Source of the DNA: JBJYIN01 sp046237015
GTDB lineage: Bacteria > Pseudomonadota > Gammaproteobacteria > Enterobacterales > Enterobacteriaceae
Assembly (NCBI RefSeq): GCF_046237015.1
Contig: NZ_JBJYIN010000008.1
Coordinates: forward strand, 62,001 to 126,000
DNA length: 64,000 nucleotides
Reading direction: 5' to 3'
Under the pieces are notes generated by a model that saw nothing but the letters and a program-made list of their open reading frames with translations, did not search any database and had not been told where the DNA came from. Positions within the stretch are counted from its first letter, which is position 1, and every line of letters starts with the position of its first letter. Made by a program: the position numbers and the translations under genes. Of the stretch, positions 35,234 through 44,155 are shown piece after piece.

Positions 35234-35806
35234 TTAGTCCGCGCGTCCCATATAACGGCGTTCAGGAATATGAATGCGAATTTTTTCCCCAGCGCTGAGA
35301 TATTCAGGCACTGGAATGGTCAGACCCGTACTCATGGTGGCGGGTTTATTGCGGGCACTCGCAGAGGCACCTTTAATACCTGGTGCCGTATCGATAATTT
35401 CCATATCGACCGTTTGCGGCAGTTCCAGGGCAATAATCTGTCCATCCCATGACAGCACCTGGATACCCGGCATTCCCCCTTCAGGGATAAACAGAAGTTC
35501 TTCTTCTATTTGGTCTTTCTTAAAATTGTAAGGCGTGTAGTCCTCATCATCCATGAAGACATACTCGTCACCATCGATATAGGAGAAGGTTACGGCACGA
35601 CGAGTCAGCGTGATCGTGTCAAGAATGTCGTCACCTTTAAAGCGTTCTTCCACCTTTAAACCAGTCCGGACGTCAGAAAAACGCATTTTATATAATGTGC
35701 TGGCACCTCGGGCGCTGGGACTTTGGATATCAACGTCCTTCACGAAGAGTAATTTGCCGTTGTAGTTAACGACCATACCGCGCTTGATTTCGTTCGCTCT
35801 TGCCAT
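35234..35806 (-). CDS. efpL: EfpL (YeiP), elongation factor P-like protein
   Basis: The 190-residue product has the three beta-domain EF-P layout and begins MARANEIKRGMVVNYNGKLL. In the loop that contacts the peptidyl-tRNA it carries SPSARGAST with Arg33 at the tip, where EF-P has a modified lysine. EfpL relieves ribosome stalling on proline and related motifs. It lies beside yeiR as in E. coli, with an ERIC element between them. Confidence 0.96.
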   Translation of the reverse strand: MARANEIKRGMVVNYNGKLLFVKDVDIQSPSARGASTLYKMRFSDVRTGLKVEERFKGDDILDTITLTRRAVTFSYIDGDEYVFMDDEDYTPYNFKKDQIEEELLFIPEGGMPGIQVLSWDGQIIALELPQTVDMEIIDTAPGIKGASASARNKPATMSTGLTIPVPEYLSAGEKIRIHIPERRYMGRAD

Positions 35807-35938
35807 AAAAATTACCTGTTATAAAGAGTGGGATTTTTGTGGCGACACGTTACTCGCGAGACTGGATTCAGGCAAGCAGGATTTCATATTGCACGTATCA
35901 TTGATTGCCATTTGTCATTCACCACCGTAGTTACCTTG

Positions 35939-37207
35939 TTATTGAGTATAGACAGGGAGAACGTGAGTTAATGTCAAAACATGGGCGATGATATTGATCA
36001 CGCCAAAGGCAAGAATAAACAGCACCATCGCGTGGCCTCCTGGCACCCGATAAGGTTTTTCGCCTACGTGGCAGGATTCGGTATAGCGATGGCGAGACTT
36101 CTGAACCATTAAGGCTGGCACGATGACGGCCCAAAGCGTTGCCGCCAGACCGGCAAAACCGATCGCATAAATAAAACCATTGGGGAAAATCAGCGCAGCC
36201 AATGTCGGTGGCGTGAACGTTACCAACGCCGCTTTGGTTCTGCCGCCTGTGGTGTCAGCGAACTTAAAATAATCGCTAATGTAATCAAATAAGCCAAGAG
36301 AGACGCCCAGAAATGAACTGGCGAGGGCCATATAGGAAAAAGCGTTCAATAATGGGATCAGGTAGGGTGTTTTCGCCACACTACCCATTTGTTTCAGCAG
36401 GCTATCAATATTCCCACCATCGGCTGCGATAGTGATAAAGGCTACCCGAGGGATATTTCCCTGTATCACATATTGCCACAGCAGATAAATAACCAGCGCA
36501 ATGAGTGTACCGTACAGGAGACTACGTACCACGGCTTTTGCATCTTTTCGATAGTATTTCACTAACCCCGGGATATTACCGTGATAGCCAAATGACGTCA
36601 GTAAATAGGGTAGGGCGGCCAGTGCATAAGGCAAATAGCGCTGATCCTGTTGCTGGGTATTGAGCAAAATTTGGTTATTAGCCTGAATAAACATATCACT
36701 GACGGAAAGGGCGAATGTAATCACCATGCCGCCGATTAAAATGGTGCTGAGACGATCGACCGCGCGGGTGGAAAGCCAAACAATCAAGGCAACCAGCAAT
36801 GAAAATAGAAACCCGAAAAGCGAGTGCCCAAGATTGAAATATCCTTCCAGCGTATGCGTAATAATCGAACCGCCAGCAGAAATGTAAGCATAAGTGAGAA
36901 TATAAAGAACAAAGGCAATGGAGATACCGTTGATAGCGCTCCACACGTTGCCGAGTAGATCCTTTACCATCGTATGAAAGCTGGCACCCGCTGGATAATG
37001 TAAATTGGTTTCCAGAATCATCAGGCCAGAAATCAGCATACAGGCCCAGGTATAAATCAGAAGCAGAACCGAACCGCTAAACCAGACACCTGCGGTCACT
37101 ATGGGAATTGAAAACATCCCGGCCCCAACGGCTGTTCCGGAGATAATCATTGCTCCGCCTAAAATAGACGGGCGGGAAAGAGGGGCTGTGGTTGTCGCCG
37201 TTGACAT
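35939..37207 (-). CDS. mtr: Mtr, tryptophan-specific permease (HAAAP family)
   Basis: A 422-residue, eleven-helix permease. SILGGAMIISGTAVGAGMFSIP, NGISIAFVLYILTYAYISAGGSI and FGYHGNIPGLVKYY are hallmarks of the Mtr/TnaB/TyrP family, and similarity to E. coli Mtr is extensive. It imports tryptophan by proton symport. The ATG at 37207 has GGAG five bases upstream; the longer ORF to 37243 runs into a repeat-like leader. A TrpR-type operator at 37341-37358 supports the tryptophan assignment over TyrP. In E. coli mtr is at another locus. Confidence 0.9.
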   Translation of the reverse strand: MSTATTTAPLSRPSILGGAMIISGTAVGAGMFSIPIVTAGVWFSGSVLLLIYTWACMLISGLMILETNLHYPAGASFHTMVKDLLGNVWSAINGISIAFVLYILTYAYISAGGSIITHTLEGYFNLGHSLFGFLFSLLVALIVWLSTRAVDRLSTILIGGMVITFALSVSDMFIQANNQILLNTQQQDQRYLPYALAALPYLLTSFGYHGNIPGLVKYYRKDAKAVVRSLLYGTLIALVIYLLWQYVIQGNIPRVAFITIAADGGNIDSLLKQMGSVAKTPYLIPLLNAFSYMALASSFLGVSLGLFDYISDYFKFADTTGGRTKAALVTFTPPTLAALIFPNGFIYAIGFAGLAATLWAVIVPALMVQKSRHRYTESCHVGEKPYRVPGGHAMVLFILAFGVINIIAHVLTLTHVLPVYTQ

Positions 37208-37229
37208 AAAAACTCCGGAATGGGTAGGC

Positions 37230-37307
37230 TCGTCATATTTCATGTTGCTAGTAGGTCGTTCAAAGTCATAATAATTTGACCTGCAACTCGGATGATTTCG
37301 GTATTAA
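37230..37307. repeat. Possible degenerate ERIC remnant in the mtr leader
   Basis: CGTCATATTTCATGTTGC at 37230-37247 and CTGCAACTCGGATGATTTCGG at 37281-37301 resemble the two ends of ERIC elements, with the centre deleted. The match is partial. Confidence 0.35.
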
Positions 37308-37340
37308 TACACTATCTGTTGTTGTACTAGATATGTAGTT

Positions 37341-37358
37341 GTACTAGCGCAATGGTAC
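37341..37358 (-). promoter_or_regulatory. Putative TrpR operator of mtr
   Basis: GTACTAGCGCAATGGTAC has GTAC at both ends and the CTAG-type half-site of trp operators. A second GTACTAG half-site with a GTAC partner lies at 37324-37344. They are 134 bp upstream of the mtr start. Confidence 0.6.
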
Positions 37359-37597
37359 GTGTGAGCGACAATAATGTAAACCATAGGATGAACTTACCGA
37401 GTGCTTTTATCGAGGGTTTATGATTAATAAATGTTCGAATAGGCAGCATTTTCTACTATTAAACCTCATCGTATCGGTAAAAGACGTCGCAGATATGCAC
37501 GCTGAAATGACAGGATTAAGCATTGGTGTTTATACCGATGGCTGTTATGGTGACGAGTGATTCCCATGCTTGGGTTTACTCACCGGAGAGCTTGCTG

Positions 37598-37852
37598 ATG
37601 GACTGTCGCCCCGATTGTGGCGCGTGTTGCATTGCGCCCTCAATATCCAGCCCACTGCCGGGCATGCCTAATGGCAAACCGGCTAATATACCGTGCATTC
37701 ACCTTGGTATGGATATGCGCTGTGGGCTCTTCCATTCGCCGCTCAGACCAGCGGTGTGTGCAGGCTTACAAGCTAGGGCTGATATGTGTTTTAGCCATCG
37801 GGATGAGGCGTTGATCTATCTGATTACGCTGGAAGCGGATACCGCTCCGTGA
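37598..37852 (+). CDS. yeiW: YeiW, YkgJ-family cysteine cluster protein
   Basis: From the ATG at 37598, with GGAGAG seven bases upstream, the product is 84 residues, the same length as E. coli YeiW. It opens MDCRPDCGACCIAPS, the CxxxCxxCC zinc/iron-chelating motif of UPF0153/YkgJ proteins, with further cysteines in PCIHL, RCGLF and PAVCAGLQ. Probably a small metal-cluster-binding cytoplasmic protein; its function is unknown. The open frame upstream to 37523 lacks a good ribosome site. Confidence 0.92.
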   Translation: MDCRPDCGACCIAPSISSPLPGMPNGKPANIPCIHLGMDMRCGLFHSPLRPAVCAGLQARADMCFSHRDEALIYLITLEADTAP

Positions 37853-37865
37853 TGACGTGCGTGAG

Positions 37866-39044
37866 CTAAGCGTCTTTAATCCGCCACATGCAGTAGCCTG
37901 AACCCAGAATCATGATCAGTGCAATGAAGAAAACAGCATGATAACTCCAGATTTCCGCCACGATACCCGCAAGCGATCCGGAAATAATCCAGCCAACGCG
38001 GGTGGTATTCGTGAATAATGTGGTGGCTGCACCAGCCTGGCCTGGCATTAAATCCTGAAAATACAGCATACCGATGCCTGCAAGAATGCCGATAAAAATC
38101 GCGTTCAGCAGTTGTAAAGCTAATAGTGCTATCTCACTATCAAGCGACAGCAATCCGGCATAAAACAATACCCCGGCAGAAATAGCCAGTCGCATAAGGA
38201 AACGTTTACCGAAGCGTTTGGCAACATATCCAGCGATCAACATAGTTGGAATTTCTAACCCTGCTGCGGTTCCCATCATGATCCCTGCCAGCTTTTCAGG
38301 TAGGTACAGTTCATGGACCAGATATAACGGCATATTGATAATGTAGATGCCATTACACGTCCACATTAGCGTGCATGCGCTAAATAAAAGTAGGGTATCC
38401 CGGCGATTATTGCGGGGAGATTCCAGTGTCGCAGCCGTTTTTACGACCATTTTTGGCATGGAAGGAAGAAAAAGTCGAACCAGTATGCCGCAGAGTACAA
38501 AGACCAACCCAGCGGTCAGATACATGGTTGTAAAGCCAAATCCTAATGCTAAAGCAAATGCGATGGGGGGGCCGATAACCCAGGATAGCGAGATTTGAGC
38601 GCGGAGAACAGAACTGAACATGGCCGCTTCCCGCCCTGTACGATCGGCGTGTTCCCGTGCTAGTGCAAACAACTGTGGGTTGGCGGTTGAGCCAAAACTA
38701 CTCAGTAATACACCAATGAATAGCAGAATAAAGTAATTACGGTTCCAGGCAAACAGTATGCAAGCCAATGCACCAAGCAAACAGCATTGAAAAATGAGCG
38801 TTTTTCTATCACCTTGCCGATCTGAACGCGTTGCCAGAACCTGACTGACGATAATGCCGATCACCGCACTACCCGTATAGAACATACCCACCAAAAATGG
38901 GCGAACCTGTACTTCACTGGAAAGGAAAAGGCTAAGCGTTGGAAGCTGTAAGGCCCCAGCCGTTCCGGTCAGGAATGCAATAACTAAAAATGCTGACGAA
39001 GTCAGATCGAGCGGACGTTTAGCCGAGTGAACAGGTGTGTGCAT
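37866..39044 (-). CDS. setB: SetB, sugar efflux transporter
   Basis: A 392-residue MFS protein with twelve predicted helices, close to E. coli SetB (393). Features such as GALQLPTLSLFLSSEVQVRPF at the N-terminus and GSTANPQLFALAREHADRTGREAAMFSS are shared with the SET family, which exports glucose, lactose and related sugars or glycosides. It is divergent from fruBKA, as in E. coli, and convergent with yeiW. Confidence 0.94.
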   Translation of the reverse strand: MHTPVHSAKRPLDLTSSAFLVIAFLTGTAGALQLPTLSLFLSSEVQVRPFLVGMFYTGSAVIGIIVSQVLATRSDRQGDRKTLIFQCCLLGALACILFAWNRNYFILLFIGVLLSSFGSTANPQLFALAREHADRTGREAAMFSSVLRAQISLSWVIGPPIAFALALGFGFTTMYLTAGLVFVLCGILVRLFLPSMPKMVVKTAATLESPRNNRRDTLLLFSACTLMWTCNGIYIINMPLYLVHELYLPEKLAGIMMGTAAGLEIPTMLIAGYVAKRFGKRFLMRLAISAGVLFYAGLLSLDSEIALLALQLLNAIFIGILAGIGMLYFQDLMPGQAGAATTLFTNTTRVGWIISGSLAGIVAEIWSYHAVFFIALIMILGSGYCMWRIKDA

Positions 39045-39279
39045 AAATTGATAATGTTTAAAAAACAGGCAGAGGTAATCATCGGACGCGTCATACTACT
39101 CGTGTTTAGAGGAAAACAGAAAACCTGTTTCATTTTTTTATTCAGCATGGCTTCAGCTGATGCCGGATTTTTTACCCGCGATGATGATTCACGCCGATGA
39201 AAATGTGCGTGATGTCAAAATTTTGTTATTTTGCTGATGCAGAACACTTGCATAAAATGCGCAATAGAAAGAGACTCAT

Positions 39280-39358
39280 TGAAACGTTTCAGCGATATTT
39301 TTTTGAAACGTCATTCACAGTAGACACATTTTTTTCTCATAAAAGCTGAAACGATTCA
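39280..39358 (+). promoter_or_regulatory. Three Cra (FruR)-like boxes upstream of fruB
   Basis: TGAAACGTTTCA at 39280-39291 is a perfect Cra palindrome. TGAAACGTCATT at 39304-39315 and TGAAACGATTCA at 39347-39358 are close variants. Cra represses fruBKA until fructose-1-phosphate binds it. Confidence 0.85.
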
Positions 39359-39380
39359 ACTTCAGCAAGAGAGGAGAGCC

Positions 39381-40514
39381 ATGTTCCAGTTGTCACAGCA
39401 AGATATTCATTTAGGCGCAGTGGCCAACAGCAAGCAAGACGCTATACAGCTTGTTGCCGCCGCGCTGACGGAGGCCGGGTGCGTCGGCGCGGCCTATGTC
39501 GATGGGATGCTACAGCGCGAGCAGCAGACGTCGACCTATTTGGGCAGTGGTATTGCCATTCCTCATGGTACAACCGATACCCGTGATTTGGTTCTGAAAA
39601 CCGGCGTCCAGGTTTTTCAATTTCCTCAAGGTATTGCGTGGGGAGACGATCAGACAGCATATGTTGTGTTGGGTATCGCTGCTCGTTCTGATGAGCACTT
39701 GGCGTTATTACGTCAGTTAACTCATGTGCTGAGTGATGATCGTGTCGCTACTCGTTTGGCAAGTACGACGTCAAGTGAAGAGCTACGCAGTTTGTTAATG
39801 GGTGAGCAAACGCTGGCTGATTTCCGTTTTGATACATCGTTAATTTCGCTGGATGTGACAACGGATAACCTGATGACACTGCAAGCGCTAAATGCGGGTC
39901 GTTTGCAACAAATTGGTGCGGTTGATGCCAGCTTCGTCAGCGCCGCTGTCGGTAATAAGCCGCTGAATCTTGGTCAGGGCATATGGTTCAGTGACTGTGC
40001 CGAAGGCAACATCAGCAGCGCGGCGGCTGTTGTTCGTCCGGCTGTGCCTTTCAACGTTGAAGGCGAAACGGTGGCGCTTTTGGTGACCATCGCAGCCGCG
40101 GATGAACAGGCGCTGGTGCCGATTAATTATCTGAGTAATTTGATTGTCACGCAAAAAGCTGAACGTCTGCTGAATGCTGACGCAGCAACGATTTTAGCAT
40201 TATTAACCAGCGATGTGCCGGAGGAAAGTACCGTGCTGACGGCGGAGTTTACTATCCGCAATGAGCATGGCTTACATGCACGTCCGGGAACCATGTTGGT
40301 TAATGTCATTAAACAGTTCAGTAGTGAAATCACCGTAACGAATCTTGATGGGACCGGTAAACCGGCAAATGGTCGTAGTCTAATGAAAGTCGTCGCTTTA
40401 GGTGTAAAAAAAGGTCACAAATTACGTTTTACTGCGAGTGGCAGTGATGCGGAGCAAGCGCTGGTCGCCATTGGCGAAGCGATTACCTCTGGTTTAGGGG
40501 AGGGAGCAGCATGA
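39381..40514 (+). CDS. fruB: FruB, fructose PTS diphosphoryl transfer protein (EIIA-HPr)
   Basis: The 377-residue protein has an EIIA-Fru domain (about residues 1-145, with phosphorylated His62 in IPHGT), a middle domain, and an HPr domain (about 284-377, with His299 in EHGLHARPG). It passes phosphate from enzyme I to FruA without using the general HPr. A GAGAGGAGAG ribosome site precedes the ATG. The stop overlaps the fruK start (ATGA), indicating coupled translation. Confidence 0.98.
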   Translation: MFQLSQQDIHLGAVANSKQDAIQLVAAALTEAGCVGAAYVDGMLQREQQTSTYLGSGIAIPHGTTDTRDLVLKTGVQVFQFPQGIAWGDDQTAYVVLGIAARSDEHLALLRQLTHVLSDDRVATRLASTTSSEELRSLLMGEQTLADFRFDTSLISLDVTTDNLMTLQALNAGRLQQIGAVDASFVSAAVGNKPLNLGQGIWFSDCAEGNISSAAAVVRPAVPFNVEGETVALLVTIAAADEQALVPINYLSNLIVTQKAERLLNADAATILALLTSDVPEESTVLTAEFTIRNEHGLHARPGTMLVNVIKQFSSEITVTNLDGTGKPANGRSLMKVVALGVKKGHKLRFTASGSDAEQALVAIGEAITSGLGEGAA

Positions 40515-41449
40515 GCAGGCGAGTCGCGACGATTACGTTGAACCCAGCTTATGATCTGGTTGGCTATTGCCCTGAAATTGAACGGGGTGAGGTTAATCTG
40601 GTTCAGACGGCGGGTCTGCATGCCGCAGGCAAAGGTATCAACGTTGCTAAAGTACTGAAGGATCTCGGGATTGACGTTACGGTTGGTGGGTTCCTGGGTA
40701 AAGACAATCAAGATGGTTTCCAGCAACTATTCAGTGAACTGGGTATCGCCAATCGTTTTCAGGTTGTACCCGGACGCACACGCATTAACGTGAAACTGAC
40801 GGAAAAAGACGGTGATGTCACCGATTTTAATTTTTCTGGTTTTGAAGTGACACAGCAAGATTGGCAGCGTTTTGTTAATGACTCACTGAGCTGGTTAGGG
40901 CAATTCGACATGGTTGCGGTTAGCGGCAGTCTTCCTGCCGGTGTCGATCCTGATGCCTTTACCGACTGGATGTCTCGTCTGCGTAGCCATTGTCCGTGCA
41001 TTATTTTTGACAGCAGCCGTGAAGCGCTGGTGGCAGGCTTGAAAGCGGCGCCGTGGTTGGTGAAACCGAATCGAAGAGAGCTGGAGATTTGGGCTGGGCG
41101 TAAATTACCTACGTTGGAAGATGTCGTCGATGCGGCGCACGCGTTGCGCGAACAGGGTATTGCGCATGTGGTGATCTCATTAGGGGCCGAAGGCGCACTG
41201 TGGGTGAATGCGTCAGGTGCCTGGCGAGCATTGCCGCCGGCCTGTGAAGTGGTCAGTACAGTAGGTGCGGGCGATTCCATGGTGGGTGGGCTGATTTATG
41301 GTCTATTGATGCGTGAGTCCAGTGAGCATACTTTGCGTTTGGCGACAGCAGTGTCTGCATTGGCCGTCAGTCAAAGCAACGTTGGTATTACCGATCGTCC
41401 TCAGTTGGCCGCAATGATGGCGCGTGTCGACCTGAAACCCTTTAATTAA
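40511..41449 (+). CDS. fruK: FruK, 1-phosphofructokinase
   Basis: A 312-residue PfkB-family sugar kinase: the N-terminal motif GGFLGKDNQDGF, the C-terminal STVGAGDSMVGG with the catalytic Asp, and MSRRVATITLNPAYDL at the start are as in FruK. It turns fructose-1-phosphate into fructose-1,6-bisphosphate in the cytoplasm. It is the middle gene of fruBKA, overlapping fruB by 4 bp. Confidence 0.98.
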   Translation: MSRRVATITLNPAYDLVGYCPEIERGEVNLVQTAGLHAAGKGINVAKVLKDLGIDVTVGGFLGKDNQDGFQQLFSELGIANRFQVVPGRTRINVKLTEKDGDVTDFNFSGFEVTQQDWQRFVNDSLSWLGQFDMVAVSGSLPAGVDPDAFTDWMSRLRSHCPCIIFDSSREALVAGLKAAPWLVKPNRRELEIWAGRKLPTLEDVVDAAHALREQGIAHVVISLGAEGALWVNASGAWRALPPACEVVSTVGAGDSMVGGLIYGLLMRESSEHTLRLATAVSALAVSQSNVGITDRPQLAAMMARVDLKPFN

Positions 41450-41464
41450 CAGCAGGAGACCATA

Positions 41465-43153
41465 ATGAGAACGCTGCTGATTTTAGATAAATCACTGGGG
41501 CTGGCGAGGAGCCAACTGGTGAAAAACCTCCTTGGCGCCGCCGCGACACAAGTCGGGGTGACGTGGACAGAGCAAATTGACGACGCTGAGCTGGTCATCA
41601 TGCTGGGCACAGCGGCCGTTGCCGATAGCGCGTTAAACGGTAAGCGCGTGTTTATCGGTGACGTGGTTCGCGCAGTCAGCCAGCCAGAATCTTTTCTGAC
41701 GCAGGCTCAAGCTGAAGCAACAACTTACCAGACCATCGCGTCAGCTTCTGTTCAGCAAAATACGACGGCTAAGCGTATTGTGGCGGTAACCGCATGTCCT
41801 ACGGGGGTTGCGCATACGTTTATGGCGGCAGAGGCCATTGAAACCGAAGCGAAAAAACGTGGTTGGTGGGTGAAGGTCGAAACTCGTGGCTCCGTTGGTG
41901 CAGGCAACGCGATTACTGCCGAAGAGGTCGAATTGGCTGATGTGGTCATTGTGGCTGCTGATATCGAAGTGGATTTAAGTAAATTTGCCGGTAAGAAAAT
42001 GTATCGCACGTCTACCGGTCTGGCGCTGAAAAAAACGGCACAGGAGTTGGATAAAGCGCAGTCTGAAGCGACGGTGTATCAGCCAGCGGGACAATCAGCG
42101 TCAGAATCTCACCGTACATCAGGGGAAAAAGGGGGAGCAGGCCCGTATCGCCATCTGTTGACGGGGGTGTCTTATATGTTGCCCGTGGTGGTTGCGGGAG
42201 GGTTATGCATCGCGTTGTCGTTTATGTTTGGTATCGAAGCGTTTAAAGAGCCGGGAACGTTGGCGGCGGCGCTTAAAATGATAGGCGATTCCGCGTTTAC
42301 CCTGATTGTGCCAGTATTGGCCGGTTATATTGCGTTCTCTATTGCCGATCGACCCGGTCTTGCGCCTGGCCTGGCTGGTGGTGTACTGGCCGTGACGATG
42401 GGCGCGGGCTTTCTGGGAGGGATCATCGCGGGTTTCCTCGCGGGTTATATCGTTAAAACGATCAACAATCATATCCACCTGCCGCAGAGTATGTCGGCGC
42501 TTAAGCCGATTTTGATTATTCCACTGTTGGCAACCTTGATCATGGGATTGATCATGGTTTATGCCGTAGGTACTCCGGTGGCAAAAATCTTGTCGGGCCT
42601 GACAAGCTGGCTGCAAACCATGGGAACGGCGAATGCGGTCATTCTTGGCGCTGTTTTAGGGGGAATGATGTGCACCGATATGGGGGGCCCAGTTAACAAG
42701 GTGGCTTACGTATTCGGCACCACATTGCTCAGCACTCAGGTTTATGCCCCGATGGCTGCGGTCATGGCAGCGGGTATGGTTCCACCTCTGGCGATGGGAC
42801 TAGCAACGCTTGTTGCCCGTAAGAAATTTAATGCGACGGAACGTGAAGGGGGGAAAGCGGCATTAGTCTTGGGGCTGTGCTTTATTTCCGAGGGTGCAAT
42901 TCCTTATGCTGCGCGCGATCCCATGCGTGTCTTACCGTGCTGTATTTTTGGCGGCGCACTGACTGGCGCGTTATCCATGATGGTCGGTGCAAAACTTATG
43001 GCACCACACGGTGGGTTGTTTGTGTTGCTGATCCCAGGCGCAATTACGCCGGTTATCGGCTATTTGGTGGCGATTCTTGCCGGTACGCTAGCTGCTGGCC
43101 TGATGTACGCGCTGCTGAAGCGTCCTGACGAACAAATGGTAAAAGTCGGGTAA
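41465..43153 (+). CDS. fruA: FruA, fructose-specific PTS enzyme IIB'BC
   Basis: A 562-residue protein with a degenerate IIB' domain (about 1-98), an active IIB domain with phosphocysteine Cys111 in VTACPTGVAHT, and a membrane IIC domain from about 230. It imports fructose across the inner membrane and phosphorylates it to fructose-1-phosphate, which FruK then uses. It is the last gene of the operon, ending with a strong terminator. Confidence 0.98.
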   Translation: MRTLLILDKSLGLARSQLVKNLLGAAATQVGVTWTEQIDDAELVIMLGTAAVADSALNGKRVFIGDVVRAVSQPESFLTQAQAEATTYQTIASASVQQNTTAKRIVAVTACPTGVAHTFMAAEAIETEAKKRGWWVKVETRGSVGAGNAITAEEVELADVVIVAADIEVDLSKFAGKKMYRTSTGLALKKTAQELDKAQSEATVYQPAGQSASESHRTSGEKGGAGPYRHLLTGVSYMLPVVVAGGLCIALSFMFGIEAFKEPGTLAAALKMIGDSAFTLIVPVLAGYIAFSIADRPGLAPGLAGGVLAVTMGAGFLGGIIAGFLAGYIVKTINNHIHLPQSMSALKPILIIPLLATLIMGLIMVYAVGTPVAKILSGLTSWLQTMGTANAVILGAVLGGMMCTDMGGPVNKVAYVFGTTLLSTQVYAPMAAVMAAGMVPPLAMGLATLVARKKFNATEREGGKAALVLGLCFISEGAIPYAARDPMRVLPCCIFGGALTGALSMMVGAKLMAPHGGLFVLLIPGAITPVIGYLVAILAGTLAAGLMYALLKRPDEQMVKVG

Positions 43154-43182
43154 CCGACAACGGTGGCATATCGCTATGCTAA

Positions 43183-43219
43183 AAAAACGCCCGCAGGCAC
43201 AATGTCTGCGGGCGTTTTT
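43183..43219. terminator. Bidirectional terminator between fruA and nfo
   Basis: A perfect 14-bp stem (43183-43196 with 43206-43219) with A and T tracts at its ends serves both convergent genes. Confidence 0.92.
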
Positions 43220-43237
43220 CTTTATTAGCCGATCGCG

Positions 43238-44077
43238 CTAGGACTGAGATTTCAGCCAGGCAATTTCTTCGCCCCAGATATCTGGATTCACGGTTTCCAA
43301 AATCATTGGGATGCCATCAAAACGAGGGTCTTTCATTATATAGCTAAAGACCGTTTTACCTATATTTCCTTCCCCAAGGCTATGATGTCGGTCAACCCGG
43401 CTATTGAATCCACTTTTCGCATCATTCAGATGCATGCCTCGCAGATAGCGGAATCCTACCACGCGCTCAAATTCGGCAAACGTCGATTCACAGGTTTCTT
43501 CGGTTCGTAAGTCATAACCCCCGGCAAAAGCATGACAGGTATCAATACATACGCCAACGCGACTTTTGTCTTCCACGCCATCAATGATTGCCGCCAGATG
43601 CTCGAAGCGGAATCCCAGATTACTGCCTTGCCCGGCGGTATTCTCAATGACGGCCGTTACGCCTTTTGTTTGTTCCAGCGCGATGTTGATAGATTCGGCT
43701 ATTCTGGCCAGACAGCGCTCCTCTGTGATCTGTTTCAGATGGCTTCCAGGATGGAAATTTAGCAAACTCAGTCCGAGTTGCGCGCAGCGCGACATTTCGT
43801 CAATAAACGCGATACGTGATTTCTCAAGCGCAGCTGTTTCCGGGTGGCCGAGGTTAATCAGATAGCTATCGTGAGGCAGAATCTGCGCGGGTGTGTAGCC
43901 ATAATGTTCACAAGCCGTTTTAAAACGCGCGATGATATCTTCACTGAGCGGTGCCGCTTCCCACTGGCGCTGGTTCTTGGTAAAGAGCGCAAATGCTGTC
44001 GCGTTCAACGCATGGGCACGAATAACCGCTTGATCGACACCACCGGCTGCACTGACGTGCGCACCTACGTATTTCAT
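43238..44077 (-). CDS. nfo: Nfo, endonuclease IV (AP endonuclease)
   Basis: The 279-residue product starts MKYVGAHVSAAGG at 44077, after GAGGAG; the ORF to 44128 is an unsupported extension. It has the AP endonuclease family 2 TIM-barrel signatures: NFHPGSHL, VIENTAGQGSNLG, CIDTCHAFAGGYD and HLNDAKSGFNSRVDRHHSLGEG. These hold the His, Glu and Asp ligands for three zinc ions. It cuts DNA 5-prime to abasic sites in base excision repair. Confidence 0.97.
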   Translation of the reverse strand: MKYVGAHVSAAGGVDQAVIRAHALNATAFALFTKNQRQWEAAPLSEDIIARFKTACEHYGYTPAQILPHDSYLINLGHPETAALEKSRIAFIDEMSRCAQLGLSLLNFHPGSHLKQITEERCLARIAESINIALEQTKGVTAVIENTAGQGSNLGFRFEHLAAIIDGVEDKSRVGVCIDTCHAFAGGYDLRTEETCESTFAEFERVVGFRYLRGMHLNDAKSGFNSRVDRHHSLGEGNIGKTVFSYIMKDPRFDGIPMILETVNPDIWGEEIAWLKSQS

Positions 44078-44155
44078 GGTCTTCTCCTCTTTATGACGCA
44101 GCATTATGGCATTGTCGAAGAGGCTCATGAGACATTAATCGGAAAATTATCCTAT

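Noticed and set aside
40759..41280. 173-residue antisense ORF inside fruK
   Set aside because: It is a coding-frame shadow opposite a clear kinase gene.
42203..42616. 137-residue antisense ORF inside fruA
   Set aside because: It is a shadow of the fruA coding frame, without start signals.
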